Shown here piece by piece: positions 53,418 through 62,243 of a stretch of DNA of 64,000 bases. A program made the translations under genes and the position numbers. The DNA lies in the NCBI RefSeq assembly GCF_028292945.1, contig NZ_JAQGLJ010000007.1, positions 1 to 64,000 on the forward strand, given 5' to 3'. Under the pieces are notes generated by a model. It was not told the DNA's origin. It searched no databases and saw nothing but the letters and a program-made list of their open reading frames with translations. The stretch comes from Sphingomonas bacterium. Its GTDB lineage: Bacteria > Pseudomonadota > Alphaproteobacteria > Sphingomonadales > Sphingomonadaceae. The stretch's first letter is position 1. Every line of letters starts with the position of its first letter.

Positions 53418-55412
53418 GTGATCGCTCACCCTCTCCGCCGACCCCACCACGTTGCGCTGATGCTCGCGGGGATCGCTGTTGTCTCGTCATCGCCCGCCCA
53501 CGCGCAGGTGTTCTCGGACCCGCTCGAGCAAAGGATCGTCACGCCCAATACCGTTCGCGCAGGCACGCGAACCAGCAATGTGCCGCAGACGGACGCCGCT
53601 GACGCTCAGGTCTCGACGACCTCGGTGCAGCGATACGAGCCCGACGTCATCGAATCGGCCGATCAGGTGCGGTCCACCGACGATCGCACCAGCACGCGCA
53701 ACACGCGGTTGACGCGGGACGAGGAGGAGGAGGGGGACTCCGCCGATCGCGATCGTCTCCGCTCGCCCAGCGGCATTCGGCGGCTGACCCCACCCAGCGA
53801 GTTCGAGCAATATGTCTCGCGCATCGTCGACAAGCCGTTGCGACGGTTTGGCGCCAACCTGCTCGTTCCCGACGCGCGCGACTTCGTGTCGCCGGTCGCC
53901 ACCACCGCGGTGCCATCGGATTACCGGATCAATCCCGGCGACCAGCTGCGCGTCGGCCTGACCGGGTCGGTGCAGGCGAGCAACCTGCTGCTCACCGTCG
54001 ATTCCGAGGGCCGCATCTTCGTGCCTCGCGTCGGCGCGGTGCGCGTGGGCGGAGTGCGCTATGGCGATGTGCAGGCGCAGGTCGCCGCCCAGGTCGCCCG
54101 GCAGTACAGCGCCTTTCGGGTCGCAGTCTCGATCGCCGAGCTGCGCGGGATCACCGTCTACGTCACCGGCTTCGCCGCGCAGCCCGGTTCCTACACCGTT
54201 TCCGGCCTGTCGACCCTGGTCAACGCCGTGCTGGCGGCAGGCGGGCCATCGGCGGGCGGCAGTTTCCGTTCGATCCAGGTCCGGCGTGCGAGCCGGCTGA
54301 TCGCCGACTTCGATCTGTATGACCTGCTGCTCAAGGGTGACAAGTCGGCGGACGTGGTGCTGCAGAACGGCGACGTGATCTTCATCGCCCCGGCCGGTGC
54401 GCAGGTGGCGGTGATCGGCAGCGTCAACCAGGAGGCGATATACGAGGCGCGCGCCAGCGAGACGCTGAACGACGTGCTGATCTACGCCGGCGGCGTCAGC
54501 ACGGTCGCCGACGACAGCCGGCTGCTGGTGCTCGACTCGCTCGGCACCAGCAGCACCGGCTATCAACAGCTTACCCCGGCGCAGGTTCGGGCGCGGCCAG
54601 CGCGGCGCGGCGAGGTGGTGCGGGTGCTATCGGGCATCGACATTGCGCGGCCGCTGATCCAGCAGCCGGTGCTGGTGACGGTCAGCGGCGAGGTGGCCAA
54701 GCCGGGGCGTTACTACGTCTCTCCCGGCACCCCGATCGCGACGGTGGTGGCGCAGGCGGGTGGCCTGACGCCGGACGCCTATCCATTCGGCACCGTGTTC
54801 ACGCGCGAAAGCCTGCGCACCCAGCAACGCCTGAGCTACGACAGAGCGGTGCGCGACGTCGACTTCCTGTTGACCGCCCAACCGCTCACCAGTTCCTCCT
54901 CCCGGCCCGAACAGCTCCAACCGACGCGGCTTGCGGAAGTGCGGTCGGTGGTCAATCAGCTACAGCAGCGCCGGCCCGAAGGCCGGCTGGTGCTGGACGT
55001 AGCGCCCAATGCCACGACGGTGCCCGGCGACCTGGTGCTGGAGAACAACGATCAGCTCTTCGTGCCCTCGCGGCCCATCTCGGTCGGCGTGTTCGGCTCG
55101 GTCGCGAGCCCCGCGTCGTTCCAGTACCGGCCCGGACAGCGCATCGGCGACTTCGTCAACCGCGCCGGCGGCGTGCAGAAGATCGGCGACAGGAAGGGTC
55201 TGTTCGTGGTGCGCGCCGACGGCACCCTGCTGGGGCAACGGGGCGGCGGCTACAAGGGCGACCTGCTGAAGCAGCCCGCCCTGCCCGGAGATCTGATCTT
55301 CGTGCCGATCGACGCCAATCGCGGCGAGTTCTGGGCCAAGCTGCGTGACCTGACATCCATCATCGCCAGCACCGCGCTGGCCGGCGCATCGGTGGCGGCG
55401 GTGGCGAAGTGA
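53418..55412 (+). CDS. Large polysaccharide export protein with multiple SLBB domains
   Basis: 664 residues. A signal peptide (to ~30, SSPAHAQV) lacks a lipobox. Residues ~30-120 are a polar, acidic linker (TRDEEEEGDSADRDRLRSPS). The Poly_export domain starts ~165 ('DYRINPGDQLRVGLTGSVQA'), followed by at least three SLBB-like units ('GITVYVTGFAAQPGSYTVSG', 'VLVTVSGEVAKPGRYYVSPG', 'PISVGVFGSVASPASFQYRP'). It should form the periplasmic and outer-membrane part of a second export channel. The GTG at 53418 is the best start. It overlaps the chain-length gene by GTGA. Confidence 0.88.
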   Translation: MIAHPLRRPHHVALMLAGIAVVSSSPAHAQVFSDPLEQRIVTPNTVRAGTRTSNVPQTDAADAQVSTTSVQRYEPDVIESADQVRSTDDRTSTRNTRLTRDEEEEGDSADRDRLRSPSGIRRLTPPSEFEQYVSRIVDKPLRRFGANLLVPDARDFVSPVATTAVPSDYRINPGDQLRVGLTGSVQASNLLLTVDSEGRIFVPRVGAVRVGGVRYGDVQAQVAAQVARQYSAFRVAVSIAELRGITVYVTGFAAQPGSYTVSGLSTLVNAVLAAGGPSAGGSFRSIQVRRASRLIADFDLYDLLLKGDKSADVVLQNGDVIFIAPAGAQVAVIGSVNQEAIYEARASETLNDVLIYAGGVSTVADDSRLLVLDSLGTSSTGYQQLTPAQVRARPARRGEVVRVLSGIDIARPLIQQPVLVTVSGEVAKPGRYYVSPGTPIATVVAQAGGLTPDAYPFGTVFTRESLRTQQRLSYDRAVRDVDFLLTAQPLTSSSSRPEQLQPTRLAEVRSVVNQLQQRRPEGRLVLDVAPNATTVPGDLVLENNDQLFVPSRPISVGVFGSVASPASFQYRPGQRIGDFVNRAGGVQKIGDRKGLFVVRADGTLLGQRGGGYKGDLLKQPALPGDLIFVPIDANRGEFWAKLRDLTSIIASTALAGASVAAVAK

Positions 55413-56551
55413 CAGCGCTCGCTCACCGCGGCTGGGAAGTGCTGCGTGAAAGCCGTTGGCTACGGCTTGCCGGATACTTGGTGCTTGCCGCGCTGCTCGC
55501 GCTGTTGATGCTGTTCCCCCGCCCCTTCATCGCACGGGCGGCAATCGTGCCACAGGACACGAGCGCCAGCGCGGCGAGCACGACCCAATTGCTCAGCGCC
55601 CTGGGCGGCAGCGCGCAGGGGATCGGCAGCCTGCTGTCGGGCGGCAAGGCCTCCAACGATCTCTACATGATCATCGGGCGCAGCACGAGCGTGAAGAACG
55701 ACGTGATCAACCGGTTGCAGCTGGTCGGTCCGGGGCGCCGCTTTCCCGACTTCGCCAAGGCGACGCTCTGGCTGGATCGGCACCTGGATGTTCACCTGCT
55801 GCTTGGGGGTGTCGTCGAGATCGAGACCAAGCTACACGAACCTGCCGAAGCAGTCCGCATTACCGAGGTCTATGCGGACTCGATTGGCCGGCATCTCGCC
55901 AATTACGGCAAACTACTTACGGGCAATAAGCGCGCGGTCGTGTCCCGCCGATTGGCCGACGCGAACCGGCGAATTGGGCAGGCTGAGGCTGCACTGGGCG
56001 CCTTCCGGCGAGCGAACAATCTAGCCGAGCCCGAGCAGCAGTTGAGCAATGCGCTCGTGCAGCGCGCTTCGCTGCAGGGGCAGTTGCAGGCCAAAGAGAT
56101 CGAGTATCAGACGCAGAGCCGCGTCCGCGGCCCGGAGAGCACCGAATTGCTGGCGCTACGCAGCGACATCGGTGGCTTGCGCGCGCAACTGGCGCGTACC
56201 GCCGCGCCCGCCACCGGGCCGGCGGGTCCCAACGTTGCCGGACTCACCGCAATCCAGCTTCGCTATCTGGAATTGTACCGCAACCTCCGCTTTCAGCAGT
56301 CGGTCTATGATGTGTACCAGCGATCGGCCGAGCAGGTCGCGGTGGAGGAGCTGGCTACCGAAAGTGCCACGTACATCCAGACGATCGACCCCGCGCACAT
56401 CGTACCCGAGCGGCAGTACAACACCTGGGCGATGGCGCTCCTCGCTGCGCTCGGCCTGTTCGTCATCTTCGTCGAATGGTATGCGCCCGCGACCGGCCTG
56501 TTCCGAGATCGGGTCCTGAGCCGTCCCGCCGAGTTGACGGGGTCAGCCTAA
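55409..56551 (+). CDS. Wzz/GumC-like polysaccharide co-polymerase without kinase domain
   Basis: 380 residues with membrane segments near both ends (~18-38 GYLVLAALLALLMLFPRPFI; ~340-358 MALLAALGLFVIFVEWY). Between them is a periplasmic coiled-coil region (RRLADANRRIGQAEAALGAF) and a Ser/Gly-rich stretch (LLSALGGSAQGIGSLLSGGK). No Walker motifs follow the second segment, unlike the co-polymerase at 4678, so it resembles KpsE/CtrB-type proteins. It works with the SLBB protein just upstream (GTGA overlap). The stop overlaps the GT2 start (TAATG). Confidence 0.87.
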   Translation: MTALAHRGWEVLRESRWLRLAGYLVLAALLALLMLFPRPFIARAAIVPQDTSASAASTTQLLSALGGSAQGIGSLLSGGKASNDLYMIIGRSTSVKNDVINRLQLVGPGRRFPDFAKATLWLDRHLDVHLLLGGVVEIETKLHEPAEAVRITEVYADSIGRHLANYGKLLTGNKRAVVSRRLADANRRIGQAEAALGAFRRANNLAEPEQQLSNALVQRASLQGQLQAKEIEYQTQSRVRGPESTELLALRSDIGGLRAQLARTAAPATGPAGPNVAGLTAIQLRYLELYRNLRFQQSVYDVYQRSAEQVAVEELATESATYIQTIDPAHIVPERQYNTWAMALLAALGLFVIFVEWYAPATGLFRDRVLSRPAELTGSA

Positions 56552-57567
56552 TGGCAGTCGACCTGCGCTCGGGAGCAGCGGTTGGCGACATCGAGATCTC
56601 CTTCGCCGTTCCCTGCTTTAACGAGGAAGCGAATGTCGTTGCGATCTACGAAGCGATCACGGCCGAGGCTGAGTTGCACGCGGCCAGCCACGAGATAATA
56701 TTCATCGACAATCGTTCTACTGATCGCACGCGCGAGCTGCTGCGCGAAATCTGCGCACGCGACGCGCGAGTCCGCGCAATCTTCAACAATCGCAATTTCG
56801 GCCAGATGCGATCCCCCACCCATGCCATCTTTCAGGCTGAGGGGGCGGCGGTGATCGCGATGTGCGCGGACTTCCAGGACACGCCTGCCTTGATCGGCGA
56901 TCTGATCCGACATTGGCGGGCGGGCGCTCAGGTCGTGCTTGCGCAGCGCCGTTCGGAAAGGGCCTCGCTCCCGCTCAGAATGGCACGGCGCGCCGGCTAT
57001 GCGTTTTTCAACAAGTTCGGCGATTACCCCCTGATCCCCGGCGCGACCGGCTTTGGCCTGTTCGATCGTCAGGTGGTGAACATGCTCGCTTCCTGGAACG
57101 AGCCGGAGCCGTTCGTTCGCGGCCTTGTGATCGAGAGCGGCTATCGACTTGTGGTCGTCCCTTACGCCCGCCCGGAACGCGCCGGTGGACGCAGCAGCAA
57201 CACCTTCTGGGTGTTGTTGAACTTCGCCCTGTCGGGCATCGGTGGCTCCGCCAAGTCGCTGCTGCGCCTCCAGCTGGTGATCGCCATATACTTCATTCTG
57301 GGATCGGCATTGCTGGGTGTCGTCACTGCCGTTCGGTTCGTCACGATGGGATACTCACCGCTGCTACTTGCGCTGACGGTCGCGTTCGCGCTTTTCTCCA
57401 TCGTCATGCTGTTCCTGGGACTCATCGGCGACCAGGTCCGGCTGCTCGCCGAGCGCATGCGTAACGTGCCGCTGGTCATCGAAGAGGAACGAGTCAACTT
57501 CCCGCCGGAACGGGCGCGCCCATCCGAACGGACGGTCAGTCGCAGGCATCTCGACGGATGGCCGTGA
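56551..57567 (+). CDS. GtrB/DPM1-like polyprenyl-phosphate glycosyltransferase (GT2)
   Basis: A 338-residue protein with an N-terminal GT-A domain ('ISFAVPCFNEEANVVAIYEA', 'EIIFIDNRSTDRTRELLREI', 'AAVIAMCADFQDTPALIGDL') and two C-terminal membrane hairpin helices (~242-268 and ~278-302), ending 'LFLGLIGDQVRLLAERMRNV'. This is the topology of GtrB/ArnC enzymes that load a sugar from its nucleotide form onto undecaprenyl phosphate. The neighbouring GT-C-like protein and GtrA-like flippase complete a possible modification set. The ATG overlaps the previous stop by one base. Confidence 0.88.
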   Translation: MAVDLRSGAAVGDIEISFAVPCFNEEANVVAIYEAITAEAELHAASHEIIFIDNRSTDRTRELLREICARDARVRAIFNNRNFGQMRSPTHAIFQAEGAAVIAMCADFQDTPALIGDLIRHWRAGAQVVLAQRRSERASLPLRMARRAGYAFFNKFGDYPLIPGATGFGLFDRQVVNMLASWNEPEPFVRGLVIESGYRLVVVPYARPERAGGRSSNTFWVLLNFALSGIGGSAKSLLRLQLVIAIYFILGSALLGVVTAVRFVTMGYSPLLLALTVAFALFSIVMLFLGLIGDQVRLLAERMRNVPLVIEEERVNFPPERARPSERTVSRRHLDGWP

Positions 57568-58937
57568 CGGTCCGCAGACGCCGCGCATTACAGCTGCTCG
57601 AATGTGTCGGCATGATCCTGGTCCTGCTGGGGTTGTTGCGCGTGTACATGCTGTACAACAGCAATGGCTACCTGGGTCCGCCATTCGTCTTTGACGTCGG
57701 CGACACGTTCATGGACTGGTTCCACACCGCGTACTGGGCGCATCACGGTGCCGCCTATTCGTTCTGGCGCACGATCTACCTTCCGCTATCCTTTGTCATC
57801 ACGGGAACGATCGGCAATTCGGCCTGCTACGAATCGGCGCAGTATGATGCGCGGGACTGTGACTGGATCGGCTACGTCGCCATTGTCGCCATGTATGTCG
57901 GATGCGTGGTGGTCTCCGCAGTGGCGTTGTGGCGGCACGATCGGACGACGGCGATCTATCGTAGCGTGGCGATCGCGGCTGGTCAGCCTCTGCTGTTCGC
58001 ACTCGAACGCGGCAACCTGGTCATGCTGACCTATATCCCGTTCGTGCTCCTGTACGGCGGGTTGATGCGCACGAACCGCGGTGTCGCGTTCGCTGCCGCC
58101 TTCATGGCGAACATGAAGATCTACATGATCCTGCCACTGCTCGCGATCGGCATCAAACGACAATGGCGGCTGCTGGAACTGTGCGGTATCGCCACCATTG
58201 CGCTTTATCTGATCACCCTGTTCATCGTCGGCGAGGGCACGCCGATCGAGATTTATGCGAACCTTCAGAACTGGTTCAGCGTTCGAATCGGAGCGATCTG
58301 GGACGAGCTGTTGTACACGACGACCTATCGCCCGTTTCTGGTGCTGGATGAGGGGCAATACCCAGTCCGCGATTATATCGATGAACGCTACGTCGCGATC
58401 GGCAAGGCGTTCATACAGGCCTATTACCCGTTGACCCGCGGTATCGCCCTACTCTGTCTGGGTCTGGCGTGGCTCTATCCCCGCGCGGTATCGATGAACC
58501 GTCTTGTCTTCTTCTTCTTGATGCAGTCCTTCATCGGCCAAAATCCGGGCGGCTATTCCATCTCCCTGATCGTGTTCATCGTGTTCATGGAACGCAAGTC
58601 GAACTTTGCCGTCATCACCGCGATCATCTGCTGCTATCTCATCAACTTTCCGGGCGATTTCACGCTGGCGAAGATCTATGACTTCGAGCGGGAATCGTGG
58701 CTAAGTGGCCGGACGGTGCTCAGCGAATATACCTTGCCGGTCGGGTCGCTGATCCGGCCGGGTCTGATCGCCATCAGCCTCTGGGTGCTGGCGATCGACA
58801 CGTTGATCGACGTGCATCGCGTCGCCCGCCGCGAACGACCCTGCTTCGGCCTGCGTGGTCGGCCGGGCATGCTCGAGTCCGCGCCAGCCGATGCCCCCGC
58901 CCCTCGGCCGGGCACGGCAGCACCGACACTTGCATGA
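57558..58937 (+). CDS. Polytopic GT-C-like (GT87/DUF2029-type) glycosyltransferase
   Basis: A 459-residue membrane protein with about ten hydrophobic segments. After the first one an acidic loop reads 'GPPFVFDVGDTFMDWFHTAY', placing Asp residues on the periplasmic side as in polyprenyl-sugar-dependent GT-C enzymes. 'QPLLFALERGNLVMLTYIPF' and 'AAFMANMKIYMILPLLAIGI' match GT87-like proteins. It would transfer a flipped sugar from undecaprenyl phosphate to a periplasmic glycan. It overlaps the GtrB-like gene by 10 nt and the epimerase by 4 nt. Confidence 0.75.
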   Translation: MAVTVRRRRALQLLECVGMILVLLGLLRVYMLYNSNGYLGPPFVFDVGDTFMDWFHTAYWAHHGAAYSFWRTIYLPLSFVITGTIGNSACYESAQYDARDCDWIGYVAIVAMYVGCVVVSAVALWRHDRTTAIYRSVAIAAGQPLLFALERGNLVMLTYIPFVLLYGGLMRTNRGVAFAAAFMANMKIYMILPLLAIGIKRQWRLLELCGIATIALYLITLFIVGEGTPIEIYANLQNWFSVRIGAIWDELLYTTTYRPFLVLDEGQYPVRDYIDERYVAIGKAFIQAYYPLTRGIALLCLGLAWLYPRAVSMNRLVFFFLMQSFIGQNPGGYSISLIVFIVFMERKSNFAVITAIICCYLINFPGDFTLAKIYDFERESWLSGRTVLSEYTLPVGSLIRPGLIAISLWVLAIDTLIDVHRVARRERPCFGLRGRPGMLESAPADAPAPRPGTAAPTLA

Positions 58938-59986
58938 GCATGATCGGCGCTGTTTCTATCTTCGAGGAAGACGTCGCCTCCGTCTCGGACGCGTTGATGG
59001 CGGACTGGCCTCGGCTGCGGGGTGCGCGGCTGTTCGTCACCGGCGGCACCGGCTTCATCGGGCGCTGGATGTTGGAAGCGCTGCTCGACGCCGACCGGCG
59101 GCTGTCGCTCGACATCAAGGTGACGATCCTCACCCGCGACCCTGCTGCGTTTGCTGCCAAGGCCCCGCACCTCGCGGCGCACCCGGCCTTCCGCTTCGTC
59201 GCCGGCGACGTCATGACCCTCGAGCCGACGGCCGATCGTTTTACCCACGTCCTCCACGCGGCGACCGACGCCAGCGCCGACCTTAACCTCAACCACCCTA
59301 CCCGCATGTTCGACACGGTCGTCACCGGCACCAGGCGCGCGCTGGACTTCGCGGTCGCTAGCGGCGCGCAACGCTTCTTCTTCTTCTCATCGGGCGCGGT
59401 GTACGGCGCGCAACCGTGGGATGTGACGCATGTCGGCGAGGACTGGCTGGGCGGCCCCGACCCCCGCGAGACGCGCAACACCTATGCCGAGGCCAAGCGC
59501 GCCGCCGAACTGCTGTGCGCGATCTACGCCAAGGCGCAGGGGCTCGAGGTCGTTACCGCGCGGATCTTCGCGTTGCTCGGGCCACTGCTCAGCCTCGACA
59601 TCCACTTCGCAGCCGGCAACTTCATCCGCGACGCGCTCGCCGGTCGAACGGTGCGGGTCGAGGGCGCGGGCACGGCGGTGCGGTCTTACCTCTACGCCGC
59701 CGACCTGACCGTCTGGCTGTGGGCGATCCTGCTCCGCGCGGCGCCGGGGGCGGTGTACAATGTCGGCTCGCAGGAGGCGGTGTCGATCGCCGACCTTGCG
59801 CGGCTGACCGCTTTGACGCTGGGCAATGCGGGTTCCGAAATCCTCGGCAAGCCGGATCCCGGCTGGAATCCGGGCCGCTATGTCCCCTCCACCGCGTTGA
59901 TCCGCAGTGAACTAGGGGTGGCGCAAACCGTCGATCTGGCCGAAGCGATCCGGCGGACCGCGGCCTCTCACGGATGGAAACGATGA
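58934..59986 (+). CDS. NAD(P)-dependent sugar epimerase/reductase (extended SDR)
   Basis: 350 residues. The cofactor motif is 'GARLFVTGGTGFIGRWMLEA', the active-site block 'RFFFFSSGAVYGAQPW', Tyr-x-x-x-Lys is in 'NTYAEAKRAAELLCAIYAKA', and the sugar-nucleotide end is 'SYLYAADLTVWLWAILLRAA'. In sugar branching pathways a protein of this family reduces the keto group after two-carbon addition. Its position directly before the TPP enzyme (ATGA overlap), with a CDP-glucose dehydratase nearby, supports that role, but UDP/GDP-sugar epimerisation is also possible. Confidence 0.85.
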   Translation: MSMIGAVSIFEEDVASVSDALMADWPRLRGARLFVTGGTGFIGRWMLEALLDADRRLSLDIKVTILTRDPAAFAAKAPHLAAHPAFRFVAGDVMTLEPTADRFTHVLHAATDASADLNLNHPTRMFDTVVTGTRRALDFAVASGAQRFFFFSSGAVYGAQPWDVTHVGEDWLGGPDPRETRNTYAEAKRAAELLCAIYAKAQGLEVVTARIFALLGPLLSLDIHFAAGNFIRDALAGRTVRVEGAGTAVRSYLYAADLTVWLWAILLRAAPGAVYNVGSQEAVSIADLARLTALTLGNAGSEILGKPDPGWNPGRYVPSTALIRSELGVAQTVDLAEAIRRTAASHGWKR

Positions 59987-61803
59987 CCAAGATCAAGCTG
60001 TCGCACTGGGTCGCCGAGCAGCTCGTCGCCCACGGCGTCCGCGACGTGTTCATGCTGACCGGGGGCGGGGCGATGCACCTGAACCATTCGCTGGGCACCG
60101 ACCCGCGCCTGAAGACCACCTTTTGTCACCACGAACAGGCGTTGGCGATGGCGGCGGAAGCCTATTACCGCCTCACCAACCGGCTGGCCGTGGTCAACGT
60201 CACCTCCGGCCCCGGCGGCACCAATGCGATCACCGGCGTCTACGGCGCGTTCGTCGACTCGATCGGCATGCTGGTGATCTCGGGCCAGGTGAAGATCGAG
60301 ACGACGGTGCGCCACACCGGCCTGCCGTTGCGCCAATATGGCGATCAGGAGCTCGACATCGAGCCGATCGTCAAGCCGATCACCAAATATGTGACCATGG
60401 TCACCGACCCGCGATCGATCCGCTACCATCTGGAAAAGGCGATCCATCTCGCCACGACCGGGCGGCCGGGACCGTGCTGGCTCGACATCCCGCTCGACGT
60501 TCAGGCGGCGCAGATCGACCCCGACGACCTGCTGCCGGGCTTCGACCCAGCCGAGCTGGACGAGCCGTGGAAGGCGACGGACCTGCTCGCCGCTGCGCAG
60601 GCGATCATCGCCAAGCTGCGCGAGGCGAAGCGCCCGGTGGTGTTCGCGGGCGGCGGCGTGCGCCTGTCCGGCGCGCATGCCGACTTCATCGCGCTGGTCG
60701 AGAAGCTGGGCGTGCCCGTCGTCACCGGCTGGAACGCCCATGACGTGATCTGGAACGATCATCCCCTCTATTGCGGCCGTCCGGGTAGCATCGGCGATCG
60801 CGCGGGCAACATGGTGACGCAGAGCGCGGACCTGTTGCTGGTGCTGGGCAGCCGTCTCAACATCCGCCAGGTCAGCTACAACTGGACCAGCTTCGCGCGC
60901 GAGGCGTACAAGATCTGGGTCGATATCGATCCGCTGGAGCTGCAGAAGCCGACCGTCACCCCCGACATGCCCGTCGTCGCGGACCTGAAGGACCTAATCC
61001 CCGCCCTTCGCGATCAACCCTATGACGGCCCGACCACCGAGCAACGCGAATGGCTCGAATGGGGCAAGGAGCGCGGGCGCCGTTTTCCCGTGGTGCTGCC
61101 CGAATACCAGCACAATCAGCTCTGCCATCCCTATGTGGCGATGGAAGCACTCTTCGAGGAGCTGGACGCCGACGATGTGGTCGTCACCGGCAACGGCAGC
61201 GCCTGCGTGGTCAGCTTCCAGACCGCCAACCTGAAGCAGGGGCAGCGGTTGTGGACCAACTCCGGCTGCGCGACGATGGGATATGATCTGCCCGCGTCAA
61301 TCGGAATCGCCGCCGCGCGGGGCATGGACAAGCGCGTCGTCTGCATCGCCGGCGACGGCAGCATCATGATGAACCTCCAGGAGATGCAGACGATCGCCGG
61401 CTATGGCATTCCGGTGAAGGTGTTCCTGCTCAACAACAACGGCTATGTTTCCATCTTCCAGACCCATCGCAATTTCTTCAACGGCGTCGAGGTCGGCGGC
61501 GGGCCAAAGAGCAACGTCACCTTCCCGGAGTTCGCGAAGCTCGCCGGGGCGTTCGGGTTCACCTATACCAACGTGGCGCGGCACGACGATCTGGCGAGAG
61601 GTATCCGCGATACCTTGGCCGCACCGGGTCCCGCGATGTGCGAGATCATGATCGACGAGAACGTCGTCTTCGCCCCCAAGCTGAGCGCGAAGCAGCATCC
61701 CGATGGCCGCATCACCTCGCCGGCACTGGAGGATCTGTCGCCGTTCCTGCCGCGCGACGTGCTGCGCGAGAACATGCTGATCGACTTGCTCGAGGAAGGG
61801 TGA
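59983..61803 (+). CDS. TPP-dependent acetolactate-synthase-like enzyme
   Basis: 606 residues with the three domains of the acetohydroxyacid synthase family. The N-terminal domain carries the catalytic Glu51 (FCHHEQALAMAAEAYYRLTN) and 'VTSGPGGTNAITGVYGAFVD'. The central domain is ~200-335. The C-terminal domain carries the TPP/Mg motif from GDGS (457-460) to NNNGY (from 484). No regulatory small-subunit gene is adjacent, and the context is sugar-nucleotide genes, so it is unlikely to be housekeeping IlvB. YerE, which adds a two-carbon unit from pyruvate to a CDP-keto-sugar, belongs to this family. I chose the ATG at 59983, which overlaps the previous stop; an ATG three codons upstream is also possible. 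Confidence 0.87.
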   Translation: MTKIKLSHWVAEQLVAHGVRDVFMLTGGGAMHLNHSLGTDPRLKTTFCHHEQALAMAAEAYYRLTNRLAVVNVTSGPGGTNAITGVYGAFVDSIGMLVISGQVKIETTVRHTGLPLRQYGDQELDIEPIVKPITKYVTMVTDPRSIRYHLEKAIHLATTGRPGPCWLDIPLDVQAAQIDPDDLLPGFDPAELDEPWKATDLLAAAQAIIAKLREAKRPVVFAGGGVRLSGAHADFIALVEKLGVPVVTGWNAHDVIWNDHPLYCGRPGSIGDRAGNMVTQSADLLLVLGSRLNIRQVSYNWTSFAREAYKIWVDIDPLELQKPTVTPDMPVVADLKDLIPALRDQPYDGPTTEQREWLEWGKERGRRFPVVLPEYQHNQLCHPYVAMEALFEELDADDVVVTGNGSACVVSFQTANLKQGQRLWTNSGCATMGYDLPASIGIAAARGMDKRVVCIAGDGSIMMNLQEMQTIAGYGIPVKVFLLNNNGYVSIFQTHRNFFNGVEVGGGPKSNVTFPEFAKLAGAFGFTYTNVARHDDLARGIRDTLAAPGPAMCEIMIDENVVFAPKLSAKQHPDGRITSPALEDLSPFLPRDVLRENMLIDLLEEG

Positions 61804-62243
61804 GCGCCGCCACCGCCTTGTTGCAGCGCGCCCGCGCACTCGCCACCAAGCACGACCGGCCCTTGCGGTTCGTCGTCGCCGGCGCGGCCAATACAGCGTT
61901 CGGGCTGGCGATCTATCCGGCGCTGTTGTGGAGCTCCGCGTGGCTTCACGAGCACTATATGGTCGGGCTTGGGATCGCGCAGCTGGTCAGCCTGTGCTTC
62001 GCCTATCTGTCGTACAAGATCGCGGTGTTCCGCACCGGCGGCGGCGCGCGCGTCGGGCGGGAGATCGGGCTGTTCTCCTCCTTCTACCTCATCAACTATG
62101 CCCTGAACTGGCTCGCCCTGCCGCTGCTGGTCCGCGGCCTCAGCCTCGACCCGGTCGTGGCACAGTTCGGCTTCGCCATCGTTTTGATGGGGGCCAGCTA
62201 TTTCTGGCATAGCCGCCTCACCTTCCGCACACGAGAGACCTGA
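61800..62243 (+). CDS. GtrA-like membrane protein (lipid-linked sugar flippase)
   Basis: 147 residues with four hydrophobic segments: 'FVVAGAANTAFGLAIYPALL', 'MVGLGIAQLVSLCFAYLSYK', 'GLFSSFYLINYALNWLALPL' and 'AQFGFAIVLMGASYFWHSRL', ending TFR, the typical GtrA/DPMS_TM layout. GtrA proteins are thought to flip polyprenyl-phosphate sugars across the inner membrane. The GTG start overlaps the TPP enzyme stop (GTGA), and the stop overlaps the methyltransferase ATG. It completes a scattered GtrA/B/C-like set with the genes at 56551 and 57558. Confidence 0.87.
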   Translation: MSAATALLQRARALATKHDRPLRFVVAGAANTAFGLAIYPALLWSSAWLHEHYMVGLGIAQLVSLCFAYLSYKIAVFRTGGGARVGREIGLFSSFYLINYALNWLALPLLVRGLSLDPVVAQFGFAIVLMGASYFWHSRLTFRTRET

